A stretch of DNA of 52,500 nucleotides from Chrysomallon squamiferum (taxonomy: Eukaryota; Mollusca; Gastropoda; Neomphalida; Peltospiridae), in assembly GCA_012295275.1 (NCBI GenBank), contig CM022674.1, positions 5,811,436 through 5,863,935 on the forward strand, given 5' to 3'. Positions 1 to 11,341 of this stretch are shown one piece after another (the stretch's first letter is position 1; the number at the start of each line of letters is the position of its first letter). A model generated the notes under the pieces. The model was not told the DNA's origin. It worked only from the letters and a program-made list of their open reading frames with translations, and ran no database searches. Position numbers and translations under genes: made by a program.

Positions 1-545
1 TTTTACACAGGGTATAATATATATTTTTTTGCCAATATCTTGTGTTTTTGTTAGGAATTTAAAATTAATATCATATCTGAAATTTTGATAATAAAATAAA
101 TAATAACATATTTGTAACTGACAACATTTTCTTTGTCATAAATTTTATTGCCTAGAATGGTATTTGACTTAATATTTGTATGGTCCTATTCATATGTTGT
201 TTCAAGTTATTGTTGTTATTATTTAGTTATTTATTCTATTTTATTTATTTTATTTTATTTTATTTTATCATTATTTTTTTTAACAAGATCCTTCAATAAT
301 AAATTTACATTAGAAGATTAAAATTACTGACATTGTGATATTGATAAAGACATATATACGTACTACATAAATAACTTTATATGAATAAGATCAATATTTA
401 TTATGTGCAAGTGTTCTTGGCATGATTGAGAATGCATGTATGTATATATTTGTATTTGTTTAAGTATGTAAATATCAGTATATGTGTGTTTGTATCTATA
501 TGTGTATGTGTTGTATATGTGTGTGTGTCTATATATGTATGTATG

Positions 546-580
<35 letters not shown>

Positions 581-641
581 ACATATCTGTTTATATTCAA
601 ATACACATTATATAAATCTATCCACATACGTACATACATGC

Positions 642-644
<3 letters not shown>

Positions 645-734
<90 letters not shown>
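645..734 (+). repeat. (CA)n microsatellite
   Basis: About 45 uninterrupted CA units, preceded by TA and TATG repeats from about 480. Confidence 0.95.
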
Positions 735-737
<3 letters not shown>

Positions 738-1165
738 CACCCTAAATTCCCTCCATTCTCACAGAAACGGGTAAAATCTGAAAACACAGCAAACACTACA
801 TACATTCCTGAAATAAAAGGAAAATGCTGTTTCCTTGATAAGCTGATTTACTACATTAAATATTCTTTATTCAAGAAGAACTAAAACTGGTGTCTTCCCT
901 CTCTCCTGACTCAAATCTTAAGCCAAAGACTCAAATCTCTGCACTCAAAAACATGAACACTTCAGCTTTTTTTTTTTTTTTTTTTTCTTGTTTTTTTTTA
1001 AACATGATAATTGTATGTGCTTTAAACTGTTTGCTCAAAGATTTGTTTTTACATAAAGTGAAATGTTGATAGCTATTGAGAGCCTTAAGAGATTGTTTGT
1101 TTTGTTCCCAAATCTGAAGAAGTCTTTTTTTTTTTATTTTTATTATTCTTGATAAATGTTTTTTT

Positions 1166-1215
1166 TCTCTCTGTTATTTTAAAGTGTTTACAAACACTTT
1201 AAAATAACAGAGAGA
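1166..1215. repeat. Perfect inverted repeat, 24-bp arms, 2-base loop
   Basis: Arm 1166-1189 (TCTCTCTG..AAAGTGTTT) is the exact reverse complement of 1192-1215, with AC between them. GA-rich and TA repeats follow. It may be a cruciform, or a hairpin if transcribed. Confidence 0.9.
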
Positions 1216-1379
1216 CAGAGAGAGAGAGAAAAAAATATATATATATATATATATATTTGTTTTAATCTTAAAGGTGTATTTGGTTAATGTATTTATTTAG
1301 GTTTTTTGTTCATTTTATCTTTTGGATTATAAATTAAACAAAAAGTATTTGTTACATTTCAAAATGTTGATCCAGATGT

Positions 1380-1710
1380 GTGTCCATTTCATACTTCCAT
1401 CTATTTGTCCATAAATGCCTTAATCCGTTAATCCATCTAAGATCCATAATTCACCACTTTTCCATTCCCTTTTCCATTTATAATGCTCATCATTCATCCA
1501 CTTATTCATCCTTTCCTCTGTCCATCCATATCTCATCTGTCACTCCACTGTCATGATCAGTCTGTTGATTGAATCACATTAATACATACATTCATTCATT
1601 CATTCATCACTTCAAGCATCCATTTGTTCATCAGTTCACACATTCATTCTTCTTTGCATTCATCCATCCATCCATCCATCCAGAAATAAAGAAAGCACTC
1701 ACATCTGCTG
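1380..1710 (+). repeat. Degenerate CCAT/TTCA-rich stretch
   Basis: Imperfect repetition of tccatttattcatc-like words, ending in a purer CATC run near 1659-1681. Similar stretches occur at 33590-34030 and 35540-35740. Confidence 0.7.
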
Positions 1711-2466
1711 CAGATGTTCATATCTCTGTGACATTAATACATTTACCTGTAACGAACTTACCTTTCCACTAAAAAAAAAAAGCATTGTATCAGGTGTGTG
1801 CTTACCTTGTTATTTCACTCCAGTGTTTGCAATTACCTGTTTGTAATGTAGGTCATCATTAACAAAGAATTCTGATAATGTTGTTAATAATAAAAAAAAA
1901 ATAAAAAATTAAATTTATTAAGAGTGTATGCTTATAAATTATCTGATTCCATTGCAGAGTATGTGCAGCAAAAAGAAATCTTGTTGCAGATTTGTAAGCA
2001 TAACCTTTGCAGTTTCACCGATATTGAATTTTTAAATTTTTTTTCCTTTACCAGTTAACAGTTACACACTTTTTAATTATTTATTGTTTTATTTATAACC
2101 ATGACCTAAATCTTTGCTAACAATAAATTACATTATTCTCATTCTTTATTATTAACATTGACTGGTATTTGTAATAAAATACTCTGAAAGTGTACAACAG
2201 GTGCTTAGAACATTTGTAACACGAAACCATACTTTGCTAACAATAAAGTTTTATTTCGTTCCACTCCACTTTCAAAAAAGAAGAAAAACTTTAGGGACCT
2301 TTCTGACAGACAATTAAGAGAGAATTTGAAAAATTCTATTCCTAGATGCTCTTGATAATAAACCCATCAGAGATGAAAGGAAAGTGACTCAAAATCATTT
2401 ACAACAGTTTAACTAGATCCATTAGATGATGAGAGTTCAAGATAACGGTGAGAGCAGAAGTACTTT

Positions 2467-2499
2467 ATGAGTGCTAACAAGAAGGCACTCCAGTTCTCT
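2467..2499 (+). other. Very speculative first coding exon of the C40-like gene
   Basis: ATG at 2467 opens 11 codons (MSANKKALQFS) up to a consensus donor GTAAGT at 2500 in phase 0, the phase that the exon at 11191 needs. The ATG context is weak (T at -3), the intron would be 8.7 kb, and a match this short can easily be chance. Confidence 0.1.
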
Positions 2500-2660
2500 G
2501 TAAGTAGACATATTTAGACCTGTTTAGACACAGTTAGATAGGTGGGGGTGTGTTATTTGTTTCATAGAAATTGTTTTTTTTATTATTCCAAGGTTTCTTT
2601 GTTTGTTTGTTTTTTTGTTTTTTTTTGAAGTCTTAACAATAAGGAAAATATCTTTGAATA

Positions 2661-2815
2661 AAAAAATGGTCAAAAATAATAATAATAATAATTTAAAAAA
2701 ATGGTAAAAAAAAATGGTCAAAAATAATAATAATAATAATTTTAAAAAATGGTAAAAAAAAATAATAATAATAATAATAATAACAATAATAATAAATAAA
2801 TAAATAAAAATAAAA
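2661..2815 (+). repeat. Two-copy 50-bp duplication and AAT array
   Basis: Copies at 2661-2710 and 2711-2760 share ATGGTCAAAAATAATAATAA and the following A-run with ATGGTA. They run into AAT and AAATA repeats. Confidence 0.8.
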
Positions 2816-2889
2816 AGAATATATTTAAAACCCTTGATTATTTTAAGTGACAGATTTTGTCTACCACTCTATCTATAATGAGCATTGTA

Positions 2890-2976
2890 GACTGAGTCAT
2901 TCATTGAGTTACACACTGAATTATTCTCTGAATTAAACATTGAGTTATATTCTGGGTTATTACACTGAGTTATACG
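2890..2976 (+). repeat. Degenerate ~14-16 bp tandem repeat
   Basis: About six copies of a unit like ACACTGAGTTATTC. Confidence 0.7.
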
Positions 2977-3654
2977 TTACATGTATGAATTACATTTTCT
3001 CGTGTGTTATAACACACTGTCTGTTTAGTATAATTTACATAGTTCACATTGCACAATATATGTATGTATGTATCAGTGTGTTTGTGTGGGTGTGTTTGTG
3101 TGTGTGTGTCTATGAATGTATGTATGTAGGTGTGATTGTATGTATGTTGATGTGTGTAGGTATGTGTGTGTGTGTCTATGCAGATATGAACATGTATAAT
3201 TTATATGTGTGTATGTGAGTATTTTAATACTTAAATTTCTCATCATTCTAAAACACTTTATTAATTTTTTTTAATAAAGATTAATCATGAACCTTATTTG
3301 TCATAAGCATACATACCCATAATACCTTTAATATGATATAACATATAAATAATCTATTTTATAAATTCACAATGTATTCTCAGTCAGGATAAAACATGGT
3401 ATTATTTTTATTTTTGGAAAAAGAAAAAAAACTTTATTTATGGATTATAGTAGACTGTTATTTAGATTAATTACATTTTCACATTTATTGTTAACAACTT
3501 TAAATGTTAACGCGATAAATTGGAAAGTGTATTTTTACATATTTTATTGATTTTCCAATCACTGTTAGGGAAGTTTATATAAAATTAAAAATTTATGATA
3601 AATGGAATGGTTATTTATTCTTGAATGCAATATGGATTTATTACTTTGATTGTC

Positions 3655-3714
3655 TAATAAATAATTAAATAAATAAATAAAAAAAAAAATTAAATAAATA
3701 AATGAATAAATAAA

Positions 3715-3758
<44 letters not shown>

Positions 3759-4090
3759 TAAATAAATAAATAAAACAAACAAACAAATAAAAATGAACAA
3801 ATTCTGAATGATATTAGTAATAACAGAAGTATAATGATGATGATGAAGACAGCAATGATGATAACAGTAATGTAATAATGATGATAATAATATAACAATA
3901 ACAATAACAATAAATATTACTAATAATACTTTTAATGATGATAATAATAATTAACATTAATGATGATGATTATAAAACAACAACAGTTGTAACAACAAAA
4001 CAACAACAATGATAATAATAATATTAATAATAATATTAATAATAATAATAATAATACAAATTAATAAATAAATAAATTATTTAAGAAAGA
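3655..4090 (+). repeat. Simple-repeat block: AAAT, AAGT, then GAT/AAT
   Basis: AATA repeats enclose about ten AAGT units (3716-3757), followed by impure GAT/AAT/AAC triplets to about 4060. Confidence 0.85.
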
Positions 4091-4898
4091 CAATAAGAAA
4101 GAAAGCAAAGAAAAATATAGTATTATTACTTTTTATAATCATAATTTTTCATAAATAATATACACAGTAATAGCTAAAGGCAGATAAAAAAAAAAATAAT
4201 AATAAAAATAATAATAAAAATAATAAATAAAATGTTATGTAACTTAATCTTGCGGACGATAATGCTGTGTTTTTATTCCGTTTCACGTCTTTTACTTTTA
4301 TGGTCGTCACATGACAACATAATGATAGATTGCTTCTACCTGTTGGTTCCACTGTCTGTCTGTCTGTCTGGACGTCTTTGTTAACAACACTAAATGTAAT
4401 GTCAGGGAGGAGCATTGGGGAGGAGCAGTTCTTGGGGGTTAAGATTTCACCTCCCTATCTTAGGTTTAAAACATAAGAATCATTACTTTTTTTCACACTT
4501 ACGAATGTGTATGTTTATTCTCATGCATGTGTGTATGGTCATGTAAACTTGTTAATATGAATACATGCATGCATGCATGTGTATACATATAAATATAGCA
4601 GTTTGTTGTCTGGTCATATTAAATACACAGATGATTTCTTTGCACTGTATGTGTTTATGTGTGTATGTTTGTGTGCAAGTATATGTGTATATGTGTGTAT
4701 GTTTGTGTCAGAGAAATGTGAGAGAGAGTGTGTGTGTGTATGTATGTATGTGAGTATGTTTATATGTAAGAAATTATTGTGAACAATGTGTTTGTGTGTA
4801 TGTATGTTTATGTACATGTGACCATATGCATGTGTTTATTAATTTATGACTGGGAATATGCATGTCTGTTTGTATGTGCATTTATGAGAGAGTATGTG

Positions 4899-4950
<52 letters not shown>

Positions 4951-4970
4951 TGTGTGTATGTGTGTTTATG
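4899..4970 (+). repeat. (TG)n microsatellite
   Basis: TG repeat with a few TATG interruptions. Confidence 0.9.
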
Positions 4971-6685
4971 GAAATAAACTCAGTATCAACTACTACTTCA
5001 TTTCATATTCAATCTCAGGAAGCTATGACTGGAATAACAACACCCCCCACCCACCCACAACAAATCCTGGACCTGCTCCCAAATGTCACCCTCCATTACA
5101 CACCCTAAATAACAGGGGCAAAATGTCAGAACTCTTTTAGTCACACATAATTGCTTCACCAAAATATGAAATTTTATCCCTTGAAAAAAAAAAAAAAAAA
5201 CTTTTCCCTTCTTGACTAAACCTTAACATAATTTGTAAAGTGAGTTAGTAAAGAATATTGTACATGTCAGAAATGAAATATACATTTTCTACAGATTATA
5301 AAAAGATTTTTTTTTTTTTTTTTTTTTGTCCCCAGGGTAAAATTATGACTTAGTGTCGTGAAAATTGCATAAGGTGCTGTAAGGTGTTTGTCATATTTTT
5401 TTAGAACGTTATTTCATCATTTTTGGAGATTTAAAATAATCCTGGTTGTGTTATTTTTGAAATTTAGACTTCAGAATAATCCACAATGAAATTGTTGTTG
5501 TGTTTTCTGAATAATCCATACTGAATTATTTTTGGAAATTTAAATTTCAACTGTACTAAAATGAAAAGAATGAACTGGAACAGACTGTAGGATCAGTTCT
5601 TCTTAATGGTCTTTGTAGTCAAACTGCAGAGTTGAGGTCTGTGAGGTCCTAGAACAAATCCTATTCAGTGGACATGCTAAATTTGTTCCTGTTCCAAACA
5701 AAGCCTTAGACTTTCCTGTTCATGAGAAGGCACGTTATTAAACAGACTGTGTTGCTAATTTAAGAAAAAGAAAGAATAATTGAGTTATGTTATGGCAGCA
5801 ACCTTACTTTTGCTAATTTAAAAAAAATAAAAAAATAAAAAATTAGGTAAGTCTTGTCATGTTAATATTGTAAGGTGCGTGTTAAAAACCCATGGTGAGG
5901 CTTATAAAAAAAATTTAAATTTAAAAAAAATAAAAAAACCTCCCCAAACAATAATTATAATAATTCCATTTTTGTGATATTAATAGGTCTCCTTTTTCAT
6001 TATTGAATGGTTCTTCATTCCATGCATAATATCAGCCAAATGAATTGAAGAAAACGTGTTAAATGTTAAATAAAACATTTTTTTTTTTTTATGCAAGTGG
6101 GTGACTTTATTTTGAACTTTCTCGAGCAAATCAAAATTTAATATGTTTTATTCATTAATAAGTGCTCTCTATTTCAACATGTTTATACCGAATAGGTTAT
6201 TTGCATAATGTCGTGCAAGAATAATCTATGAATATTTATTTTGATTACTCATATTGAATAGGTTTAGTATGATTAGCAACTTCTAGAATCAGAAATAAAA
6301 ATTAAAAATTACATGTTCACACACACACACACAAAATACGTATACAGATACATATACACACATATACACATACACACAGACAAACATATACATACATATT
6401 AACATGCACAAAAGTGAATAATTACCAAAGCATATAACAATAATTATTTTCAGTTTATTTGGATGTAGATAGAAAGATAAGATATACTAATGATAACACA
6501 ATGTTTGCCATCAGTCTTTAGTACTGATTACTATCATTCATAGTTACTATGAGGGATATTTTTTGATACAATTTCCAATGGTTTTTATGGATTCTCATAC
6601 TATGGCCTTTCATAAACCAGCTGGCAATGTTTTATATATACATATACACATATGCATGGACACACACTCATGTACACTTGCACAT

Positions 6686-6728
6686 ACGTACATACATACA
6701 TACATACATACATACATACATACAAACA

Positions 6729-6762
<34 letters not shown>

Positions 6763-6772
6763 CATACATACA

Positions 6773-6800
<28 letters not shown>
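6686..6800 (+). repeat. (CATA)n microsatellite
   Basis: About 28 CATA units with two small interruptions. Confidence 0.95.
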
Positions 6801-6807
<7 letters not shown>

Positions 6808-7059
6808 GGACCATTCTCTTATCAAGAAAACACACACAACTGGAATTGGAAATAACCACTGAGTACAAACAGCAGATTTCATCTTGTGGCCAAACATTAA
6901 ACTGTTCCCAAGAGTTGGTTTTAAATATACCAGTCCCATCCCCAGATCATTTTTAATTCATTCCAGCCATGGTTGTGATTTGAACCAAGGACACTATGAC
7001 CCAGCAGAAACACAGCAGCAGCACTTAGTGGTATTTATTTTCACACACATGTAGGATAA

Positions 7060-7690
7060 ATTATTTGTGAACAAGCCATCAATGTTTGATGAAAACGTGA
7101 GATGCGGATAATGGGAAAAACTAAATTTGTCACGCATTACTAAACTGATTTTATAATGTTCTGCTCAGATGGAACCATTGATCTGTCTGTTTCTCTGTGT
7201 GTGTGTGTGTGTTTGTGCATCTGCTACAATAGTCTCGCACTGAAAACAAACTCAAATACATCCATTAACGTGTCTGTGCATCTATTGTTCATTTGTGTGT
7301 CTGTTGCAACACATTCAGGGATGAGGAGTTCTGCAATTTGTTCGTTTATTGTTTTCAGCTAGAGCTTCAATTACTGTTTCGATAGCCGCCATTTTTTATT
7401 AATGGGAAATATCTTTAGAATTAAAAATCGGCAAATGTTGCCCCCAATTACACATTTTAGTCCTTTGTTGTAAAATACTGCTCCTGAAATGACCTTTATG
7501 CACTTGGCGCCATGTTCTGTTGTTTATTCTGGTGTCTAGAGAGCAATCAAAAGGTTTAATTAGTTTTAACTACTTCTGGTTAATTACCTGTTGAATACTT
7601 CTCACTCAAAGTGCTCACGAGAATTTTTCTACTTCTGGTTCATGAAGTGAAACACTAAAATTACTGTCACTTAAGCGAGTTAAGATTTAT
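7060..7690. other. Low-repeat island with a YY1-like motif
   Basis: About 600 bases with few repeats, apart from a short TG run near 7197-7214. They contain GCCGCCATTTT near 7386, matching the YY1 site, and GGCGCCATG near 7507. No open frame of note and no RNA gene were recognised. It could be a promoter or another conserved noncoding element upstream of the C40-like gene. Confidence 0.25.
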
Positions 7691-7724
7691 TTGTTTAGTA
7701 TTAATAATTGTCAAGCATCAACAA

Positions 7725-8070
7725 AATTTTTTTTTTTTTTGTTTCTTTTAATATTTTATTATTATTTATATGCTTATTGTTGTTGTTGTTATTGTTATTG
7801 CTCTTATTATTATTTTTCTTATTTAAATTATTATTATTTATTTTATTATTATGGTGATGATGACGATGATGATGATATTAAAGAGGAAACCTACTAATAA
7901 TTATGAATGATTGTTTAATGATGCCAATATGTTATTATTATTAATGGTGACTGGGTGTCACACTTTAAGTTGTTAATTTTATTTATTTATTTATTATTAT
8001 TATTAATATTATTATTATTATTATTATCATTATTATCATTAATTATTATTTATTTATTTATTAATTTGTA
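7725..8070 (+). repeat. ATT-rich triplet repeat block
   Basis: A poly(T) run, ATT/GTT triplets, a short GAT run (7855-7876), then ATT and TTTA repeats. Confidence 0.8.
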
Positions 8071-8747
8071 TAATGATTGTATAAGCATACTTTTTGATGG
8101 GCAGCAAATATGCTTTTATGTTCCCTTTTCTAATTACAGTAAAATATTATTATACTCTAATATTATATTTATATATCGAATGCTTGTAGATGTGGAAGTA
8201 TGTTAAGTTTATCATGGTTGAATGTTGTATATGAGCGTTTTTAATGTTGATTTCTGAATATGTTAAATGCCACAGAATACCCAATCACTCAAGTACTGGC
8301 AGTTTCACCTGCTTGTGTGTGTGTGTGTGTGTGTGTGTCTGTCTGTCTCTATACACAGGCATAGACACACACATTTGTACATCCGTGATCACAAATATAT
8401 GGTGATAGAATCACACAGTAAGTCACGTATTTTCACCTCCCAACATTTTCACATCATAGATTTATTTGCATTCGATTTTTACACACCTGAACATGTGAAG
8501 TATATAATTATTGATTTTTTACAAATTATGTCAGACATAGCAACAACTGTTTATGTTGCTACTAGCAACAAGTACACCTTACAAAAATGGAATGATGAAA
8601 AATGAAACTTTGCTTACATTCTTAATTAAATTTTATATAATTATTATTATTATTATTGAAAACATTTAATAAATATGAATATGCAATGTATTTTATTATT
8701 TTCGCACAACGAATTGCCATTTTGTCCTGTATTAGTATTTGCATTAT

Positions 8748-8748
8748 T

Positions 8749-8806
<58 letters not shown>

Positions 8807-8813
8807 GTAACAA

Positions 8814-8843
<30 letters not shown>
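8748..8843. repeat. (AAT)n facing (ATT)n
   Basis: An AAT tract (8748-8802) and an ATT tract (8814-8841) are separated by about 11 bases. The two halves are complementary to each other, so the block can fold back. Confidence 0.9.
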
Positions 8844-8844
<1 letters not shown>

Positions 8845-8879
8845 ATGAAAGGAAATTAGATTTAAATATAACATTTTAT

Positions 8880-9290
8880 CCTCTGCGCAAAACTCCCGCC
8901 TGTTGAGAATTACGTTCACGTCCCTGAACAATTTTAAACCCATACATTATAAATCATTGCTTTTTCCGTCAGAAAAGAATTTCAGGACAAATTAAACAAT
9001 GTCAGACAATGCTTTTTTTAAGAAGCTACTCAAACAGAGCGGTAAACTCAATATCTGCTCCAATTTTTTTAAAAATTGTATCAACCTAAATAAACCAGGC
9101 CGAAAAACGCTTCCTGATTTTTCACAATGGAAACGTTCACATGTCAAGGGAGATAACTTCAAACGTGGTCGTTTTTTTATCGTCACCATGTTCAGGTCGT
9201 GAAAGCGGCCATTACCGTATGTGATAAATGGGGTTCTGACCAGGTGTATCCATGCCTGCAGGTAACACCCATAGTATGAATAGAAATATT
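8880..9290. other. CpG-bearing low-repeat island ending in a donor-like site
   Basis: More CpG dinucleotides than the neighbouring DNA (for example AAGCGGCCATTACCG near 9201-9215) and a good donor-like CTGCAG|GTAACA near 9261. No coding frame in the right phase for the exon at 11191 was found. It may be an untranslated first exon of the C40-like gene, about 1.9 kb upstream of the first recognised exon. Confidence 0.2.
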
Positions 9291-9662
9291 GACACATAAA
9301 AAAATCAGAAGAAAAAAAAAAAAAAAAAAAAAATAATAAAAAAAATCAAGGGTTGTTCCACATTCGAATATAAAATTATAGTAACAGTACTGAAGGAAAT
9401 ACCGTAATACGAACATTTAATGTGAAATAAAATAATTTGCGAGTGAAGAAAATAGTAGTTTGTTATTTTTATTTTTACTTTGGTTCTTCGGGCGTGTTTT
9501 GGGGAGGACTTTATTTATTTATTTACTTATTTATTATTATTATTATTATTATTATTTATTTTTTGTTTGCCATGTAATGATGTATAAGTTAAAGAAACGA
9601 AAGCATATATATATATATAATAAATAAATAAATAACAATAATTATGAGAATGAGGAGGACAG

Positions 9663-9708
<46 letters not shown>

Positions 9709-10719
9709 TATGTATATAAATAAAAGGAAGAAGAAAAAATTGTTCTAGGCATTCATTCATATCTCTGTATCTATCTACTTACCTATTTGCCTATTTAATC
9801 TGTCTATCCATCTTTTACTATAGATTTATATATATATATCTATATATACTATATAGATATATATTTATATTTTTAAACAAAATCTTGAAATAAAACCATT
9901 ACTATTACCTGTGGATATTGAGTACCATACCTGCACCCACCTTATTGTGGATTTGCCCAAATGCCTCTGTTTATATTATGCAGATAAAGAAAGCTTTCCA
10001 TTAATGACAGAACAAAGATAAGGAGAAACAATAGCTGAACAGACATGACAATGGAACAAAGAAATCTTGAAACACGAAAATTAGTTGTAGTTTTCTGAAC
10101 AATATGGATGAGAATCCAAAAATAAAGGAAATCTCTAAAACATAAAAGTTGTCGGAAGAGAAATAAAAAATATCTTAAATGAGAATAAAAGAAATTAGCT
10201 GAGTTAAGAATGGATTGAAGTATTATTTGAAAGATAAAAGAAATTTTCAATGCTGAATATTTTAGCTGAAGCATATGTTCATGCCTTTTCACAACTGGTA
10301 ATGAACAGGAAGAGGAAAATGTTGCCCAAAGGAAAATAATTATGTTAACAAAGATTAGAATTCATTAAAAAATAAAATTTAGGACTTTTAATGATTAATT
10401 GATACACCAAAAACATTTATAAACTATTCAAATTTTAAAAACCCAACCACTTAGGATCTTTTTATGTTTACCCATTTCTTCCATTGGCCATAATTACATG
10501 TATTCAACATTTTTATATATTTATTTATTCATTCATTCATTTATTGATTCTTTTATTTACTATGTACAAATTAGAATAGTTGGGATACATTTTGTATACA
10601 TTTATGACATTGTCAGAAAAAAAAATCTTTACACAATGGACAGAACCTGACATTTTCTTTGAATGATTTTTTAATCTATTTATCTTTCTGTCTTTCTATC
10701 TATCTGTCTGTCTAAGTAT

Positions 10720-10770
<51 letters not shown>

Positions 10771-11190
10771 TGTAACTAGTAAAAAATTACTGTAATTTTG
10801 ATTTTATTTATTGATTTATTTATTTTTATTTTTATTTTTTTATCATTAATTTATTAAATAAATAATACATTTCTTTCTTTCTTTAATTATTTATTTTATT
10901 TTAATTTTTTATTTTACTTAAAAGGACAGTATAAAGTAAGAGCCTGTGGACGCCCTAATGTGCTTGTTATTTTAATATCATATTTTTTATTAGACAAAAT
11001 GCATTAATTCAAATATAATTTGTTAATATATAAAATACATTAAAGCCGTTTTTCCTGTTATCAGAGAAATAATTAAATGCAACAGTTATTTGGAAGTTTA
11101 CAAAAATGTTCTGTAATTTAAAAATATTTATTTATTTGTTTGTTTGTTTATTTATTTTACCTTAATGAAATAAAATTCTGTGATTTGTAG
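9291..11190. other. AT-rich spacer upstream of the C40-like exons
   Basis: Poly(A), TTTA and AAT runs (9310-9335, 9516-9555, 9664-9705), TA repeats near 9830-9865 and a CA tract at 10722-10768. 9930-10440 is ordinary AT-rich sequence. No upstream exon could be supported. Confidence 0.5.
10722..10768 (+). repeat. (CA)n microsatellite
   Basis: About 23 CA units after a TCTG/TCTA-rich stretch. Confidence 0.95.
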
Positions 11191-11341
11191 AGGGAAGCTC
11201 TTCAGCTGAAGAAAATGAAAAAACTGGAAGAGGAAGCCAGACGCGACCCAGTTCATATGAATAATCTACGGGAAAAATTTATTAATCAACTGAAGAAATA
11301 TTTTGGAATTCCATATGCTCGAAAATACTGGCCTGAAGACT
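11191..11341 (+). CDS. C40-like gene, exon a (first exon recognised)
   Basis: The acceptor is ...gatttgtag before 11191 and the donor is gtgagt at 11342. It is read in phase 0 and ends with one base of the next codon. It encodes a Lys/Glu-rich helix (REALQLKKMKKLEEEARR) and then the segment KKYFGIPYARKYWPED that leads into the fold. Because it starts in phase 0 with no convincing initiator (the in-frame Met at KKM lies inside the helix), at least one more upstream exon is expected. Confidence 0.8.

Larger units (their letters stand above)
1..2460. other. AT-rich flank with microsatellites, no gene recognised
   Basis: It holds short TTTTA and TA runs, a CA tract, poly(T), a perfect hairpin (1166-1215) and a CCAT/TTCA-rich stretch (about 1380-1710). 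Apparent open frames here are translations of repeats and show no protein-family features. Confidence 0.6.
2500..7059. other. AT-rich spacer, no gene recognised
   Basis: AAT, AAGT, GAT and TATG repeats, a TG tract (4899-4970), CCAC-rich sequence near 5040-5060, imperfect repeats near 5400-5550 and a CATA array near 6686-6800. Near 6950-7030 the minus strand reads GGTTCAAATCACAACC, similar to a pol III B box. Confidence 0.5.

Noticed and set aside
426-884. Open frames of up to 152 codons across the CA/TATG repeats
   Set aside because: They are translations of dinucleotide and tetranucleotide repeats (His-Thr, Cys-Val, Tyr-Ile) in several frames. The same applies at 4779-5140, 6563-6956, 24658-25150, 29126-29812, 30236-30785 and 41332-42212.
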